Source: Deinandra increscens subsp. villosa
Lineage: Eukaryota > Streptophyta > Magnoliopsida > Asterales > Asteraceae
Direction of reading: 5' to 3'
DNA: 64,000 nt
NCBI GenBank assembly: GCA_039602395.1
Contig: JBCNJP010000020.1
Location: forward strand, 16,780,483 to 16,844,482
Part shown: piece after piece, positions 60,040 to 64,000 of the stretch
Numbering within the stretch: the stretch's first letter is position 1
How the letters are laid out: each line of letters starts with the position of its first letter
Notes under the pieces: generated by a model
What the model was told of the DNA's origin: nothing
The model's database searches: none
The model's input: the letters and a program-made list of their open reading frames with translations, nothing else
Made by a program: the position numbers and the translations under genes

Positions 60040-60945
60040 TAGAGGCGTGTCTGAATAGTAGGTCCCTTTGGATAAAAGTGCTTAATTATTAACATCTAAC
60101 TTTCTAAAAATGAGCTTTTAAAAAAGTGTTTGGATGGCTTTTATTGTGAATAGTAAATGACTAAAAATGAGTTATGTGGTTATATAGTTACGTGAATATA
60201 AGGTTAAATAAGAGTATATTAGTAATTTCCTTTCAAAAAGCCAAAAGAAGGTTGGAAAACCATGTTTTCTTGCCTTTTAGAGGATAAATTTTTTTCTTCT
60301 AAAAAAACGAAAATCAAAAGTGCTTTTTATTTTGCCCAAACATTATTTTAACTTATTAGTTTTTTCAAAAAGATAAGAAGTCAATAAACACTTTTCAAAT
60401 GGAATACCAAAGCATTTTTGGATAATTATTTGGAATCAACTTATTGACTTTTCAAAAAACAATAAGTTAAAATTTATGTCTTTTAGAAAAGGAGGTATAA
60501 GCATTGTTTCAAAAGCAAAAAAAACTTGGTTTTTCAAAACTTCATTTGGCTTTTAGATAGACAAAATTACCATATTCCCCCAAAAGTGGCTTTAGATATA
60601 TAAATGATGTCTAGATCTTTTGTCATTTTACATTAATAAGCTAAGCCAAATAATTTTTTACAAACAACTTATTTATTGACTTTTTCCACTACAAAAAGTA
60701 ATCCAAACCTTTGTTTAAAAGCTTTTTTTTAAAAACAAAAGTAAATAAGTATTTTTACTTAAAAATGTTTTTCCACTCAAATAAGCACTATCAAACATAC
60801 TCTAAGTAAAAATTGTTTGAAAGTAGTAATGTTATATTTATAATGGAAAAGATCTTGAAATTAATAATACAAATAATTTTTTATATGAGGGTATTTATAT
60901 GATTTTTCCCATCATGAACCCGTTTGGCATTCTAGAGTAATGGAA

Positions 60946-60946
<1 letters not shown>
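60040..60946. other. Intergenic, no gene seen
   Basis: AT-rich DNA with several words such as AAAAGTGCTTTT and GTTTGGAT typical of degenerate MITEs, without clear boundaries. Confidence 0.4.

Positions 60947-60993
<47 letters not shown>
60947..60993. repeat. Poly-C homopolymer (47 bases)
   Basis: A pure run of C, very unusual for plant nuclear DNA. It may be real or an assembly or sequencing artefact. Confidence 0.95.
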
Positions 60994-60999
<6 letters not shown>

Positions 61000-61304
61000 T
61001 CTTGCTTTTTTCTATGAAGTATTGCTTTCTTGTATAGTGCTTTCATGCCTGAAAAAAAAAGCTTGTTGGTAAAACTTCAATAAAAATAGCGTATTTTTTC
61101 TTAGATTTTATATCCAGATAATATAACATTAGCATACCTCGCAATTTTATTTTTCAATAAATAATCAAGTGAGTGCACTTGACGCTTCTTTTATAGGATC
61201 CAACAAAATTCCAATCCAATCCAATCCATTAAATAAAATTAATTTTCCCATTCTTTTAAATCCTAATTTTGCAATCTCCCATTCCTCCATATCGGAAATT
61301 AATC
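60994..61304. other. Upstream region of the GT61 gene
   Basis: AT-rich 5' flank. No clear TATA box identified. Confidence 0.4.
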
Positions 61305-63143
61305 ATGACACACTACCAAAAACACTCCCCACGCGCCACCGCCCCCGCCGCCGCCGCCACCACCCGGCCACCGTCCTCCTTCTTCTCCCCAAAACTCTCC
61401 GTCTACCTTTGCTCCATCTGCGTCACCCTCTTCATCCTCTTCCACATCAAAATCCTCCAAACTCCATTACCATCTTCCCCAAATATTAACTCCTTTTCAT
61501 TCCTCCACAAACTCTCAATCTCCGACGACGAAGATTCCACGTCATCATGTACCGAAGATCTCGCCTCGATGGCCGAGAAGCTTCGAGAATCCGTCACGTT
61601 CCTCCCGTTGAAAGACCTCCGGTTCGCCAACGCGGCCCTCGTGGGCCACACGTGGTTCATGAGCTCGTTATACGACACGCATGAGGAGGGAGAGGTGCAG
61701 TATCAAGAGTTCCCATCGGAGTCGTCCAACGGACGGATCCTATGCATGAAAGGGCGTGATAATCATGACGGGTCGTGGAACTACTATGCGCTGGCGCATA
61801 GTGGATTCCTGCCCGCCAACGCCACGCTTGTGCCCGGGCGGACTTTCGTGTCGTATAACCATTACGACTACGGGAACATCTGGCACGGGTTGTCTGCCCT
61901 GTTCCCGTTCGTCGCGTGGCATTTGAAGAACTCATGCGCGAGGCCGGACCGGTGGATTTTGTACCACTGGGGCGAGGTACGTTGAAAGTTAATCCTAATT
62001 AGTTTGAATGCACCGGCCGTTTTCATACCGGTGGGCGAGATCTCTTGGTTAATTTTATGGATGGGGTGCGAATTTCTGACAGGACTTGAAAACATAATAT
62101 GAACCCAACCCGAAATTGACAAGCTCGGGTTTAGCATAAATGGGTTTCAGCCAACTCCGGGTCGAACCCGCTTAGCTAAATGGATAGTGTTTGTGTCAAT
62201 CTGTCAGGTTGGAGGTTGACCTATTTATTTTATATTTTATATTATTTTAAAATGTTTTATGTCATAACTTAAATTATTATTATAGTTTTTATCAAAGTTT
62301 AAAACTTAAAAAAAATATAGCATAAGATCTTACGATCAAAATATAATTATTCTACGTACATTTATAGTTTTTTTTTGTAAAATTATAATTTTATAGCATT
62401 GATATCTTCAAAAAGTAAAAAGAAGGTAAAAAAATCGGGTTAAATGTGTTGCGTTCGGATGAGTCCGTAAATATTCGTGTTATGTTCGATTCATGTGTAT
62501 GACATAATTTTCATGTTCGTGTCATTTTTTCCGGGTTGATGGGTTGACCGGTCAACCCAAGAACACTTACCGTTTGACACTTTACATAGTGGCGAGGTAT
62601 GTTGAAAGCTATGCATAAGTTAGTTGAATATGGAGAGATAGACTGAAAATTGGAGGATACGTTTGAATGTATCCTTTTCCTTTTTTATTGAACAAAGTTT
62701 AGTATACATCATAGCATATCTAAAGTGCTTTTTCCTTTTTGATTTATGATCAGGTACGGACCGGGATGAGCCCATGGTTGAGTACGCTTTTGGAGGCGAC
62801 GTTCGACGGCCCGTTGAACGTTGAGAAGTTTGATGACGGCAGGGACAGTGATTCGATAACGTGTTACGAGGAGGCGGTGGTGATGAGGCATAACGAAGGG
62901 GGGATGTCGAGGGAGAAGCGGATGGAGGCTTATGATTTGATTCGGTGTAAGGCGAGGATGATGTGCGGTGTTGAGTTGGAACGGAGTGACGGTGAGATCG
63001 GGTTGACGTTGTTTATGAGGACCGGGGCGAGATCGTTCAGGAATGAGACGGCCGTTGTGGAGATCTTTGAGAGGGAGTGTAACAAGGTGGATAATTGCCG
63101 GTTGACAGTGGCGCATTCGAGTAATCTTACCGTTTGTGAACAG
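61305..63143 (+). CDS. Glycosyltransferase family 61 protein (partial, runs past window)
   Basis: Golgi type II membrane glycosyltransferase. Two exons are seen: 61305-61976 (224 residues) and 62754-63143 (130 residues), joined by GT-AG borders in phase 0. The start is the first ATG of the frame; upstream open codons have no ATG. A Pro/Ala-rich cytosolic N terminus is followed by one membrane anchor (SVYLCSICVTLFILFHIKI, about residues 30-50) and then the lumenal domain. GT61-like words are FVSYNHYDYGNIWHGLSALF, RWILYHWGE, SPWLSTLLEATF and CYEEAVVMRHNEGGMS. The final exon with the C-terminal GT61 block should lie beyond 64000. Plant members make xylan side chains or N-glycan xylose. Substrate is unknown here. 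Confidence 0.88.
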
Positions 63144-64000
63144 GTTAGTCTTTCATCCGTTGTAGTTTGTGCAAATCTTTTTGTATATTTGAGTTAGAGT
63201 GGTCGTTGATGATGATGGGAGACTCGTGACATTAATATCATAAGTTTGTTCCCTAATCTGTTCGCAGAGACGAGTTTTCGCTAGAATGAGCTTAGTTGGT
63301 AGATTTGAACTATCCTAACACTAACACTGTTTGTATTTATTAAGTGAAAGTTTGTTTTTTTACTATTTGATTCATTAGATAACTTGACTTTATTTGTTGG
63401 CTGTTAAAAATTATCTTTTTTAATATTAGGAATATAAATTACTTTTCTAACATCAATTTATTACTCCACGTAATAACAACAAATCTTACTTTTAAACTTA
63501 GGTTAATCAAAAGAATTATGGCCTTTTAATTTTCTAACTAATTTAAAAGCTATATACATGGATGATGGATCACGTTGAAGTTACACAATTTTCAAATCAT
63601 TGAACCTATAGCTAGTTGTATAATTTGATTTTTTTATATACGTGTGTCTACCTAACGTCTTGATTTAAAATTGAATGTGAATAAATAATTTGAGTTATCA
63701 AATTATAATATTTTAAAGATTTTAAATAGCTAAAAATAAGAGTTGTCGTGAAAACTAATTTAAAATATTTATATATATATAGTGAATATTTCTATTTCGA
63801 ATTCGAATTTAAGATTCAAATTTGTTTAGATTCAAAGTTTGATATCAGACGTCGACTTGAATCGATTTTGAATTTGAAATATTGAACCGGTGATTTTCAA
63901 ATCGAATTAAATAGAATTACGAGTTTTCGAATCAGATTCAAATGCTGAACACCCATACCCAAGTATATTTTAAAAATTCCTCATTTTGAATGACAAATGC
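63144..64000. other. Intron of the GT61 gene to window edge
   Basis: The donor GTTAGT is at 63144. No further exon was recognised up to 64000. Near 63780-63960 there is a diverged AT-rich repeat with TTCGAATTCGAATTT-like words and a GAACACCCAT end typical of MITEs. Confidence 0.5.

Overview
This is plant nuclear DNA from a eudicot. The evidence is GT-AG introns, plastid-type enzymes, plant-specific retrotransposons and a fragment of the plant-specific RNA polymerase IV/V large subunit. Repeat style and protein flavour suggest Asteraceae, but that is a weak inference. One 500-base run of N (33260-33759) marks an assembly gap.

Layout. 0.5-1.2 kb: a LINE remnant. 1.7-4.6 kb (-): DAHP synthase, the entry enzyme of the shikimate pathway, with a 540-bp foldback element upstream. 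5.3-10.2 kb: non-coding DNA with MITEs and a diverged duplication. 10.2-16.4 kb (+): a complete eight-exon ABCG half-transporter with two hAT-like insertions in its introns and a Mutator-like element 146 bp past its stop. 19.8-25.9 kb (+): a complete seven-exon bifunctional riboflavin enzyme RIBA, whose introns hold several copies of one MITE family. 26-30 kb: a 171-bp tandem repeat, then an island in which ten copies of a palindromic 13-mer flank a broken NRPE1-like fragment, then a LINE tail. 30.3-33.2 kb (-): the eIF5 translation factor with a single coding exon and a probable 5'-UTR intron.

35.3-51.7 kb is a nest of two young Athila-like Ty3/gypsy elements with perfect target-site duplications (TSDs). 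The outer element (+) encodes only gag and protease plus an unrecognised acidic tail, with no reverse transcriptase (RT) or integrase. The inner element (-) has lost RT and RNase H, so its protease region runs directly into integrase. Neither element can be autonomous, yet both LTR pairs are about 99.7-99.8% identical by eye. 51.7-64 kb: a small hAT MITE, a small arabinogalactan-protein-like gene, two tRNA-Leu(CAA) genes in a locally multiplied cassette, a long AT-rich stretch with a degenerate repeat and a 47-base poly-C run, and the first two exons of a GT61 glycosyltransferase that continues past the right edge.

The host genes are unrelated housekeeping or cell-surface genes and do not form a pathway cluster. 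The most unusual signals are: (1) the paired non-autonomous, recently active retroelements; (2) the repeated use, in three different elements, of a family-specific short GC-rich word alternating with its reverse complement; and (3) the Pol V fragment enclosed by one of those word arrays.
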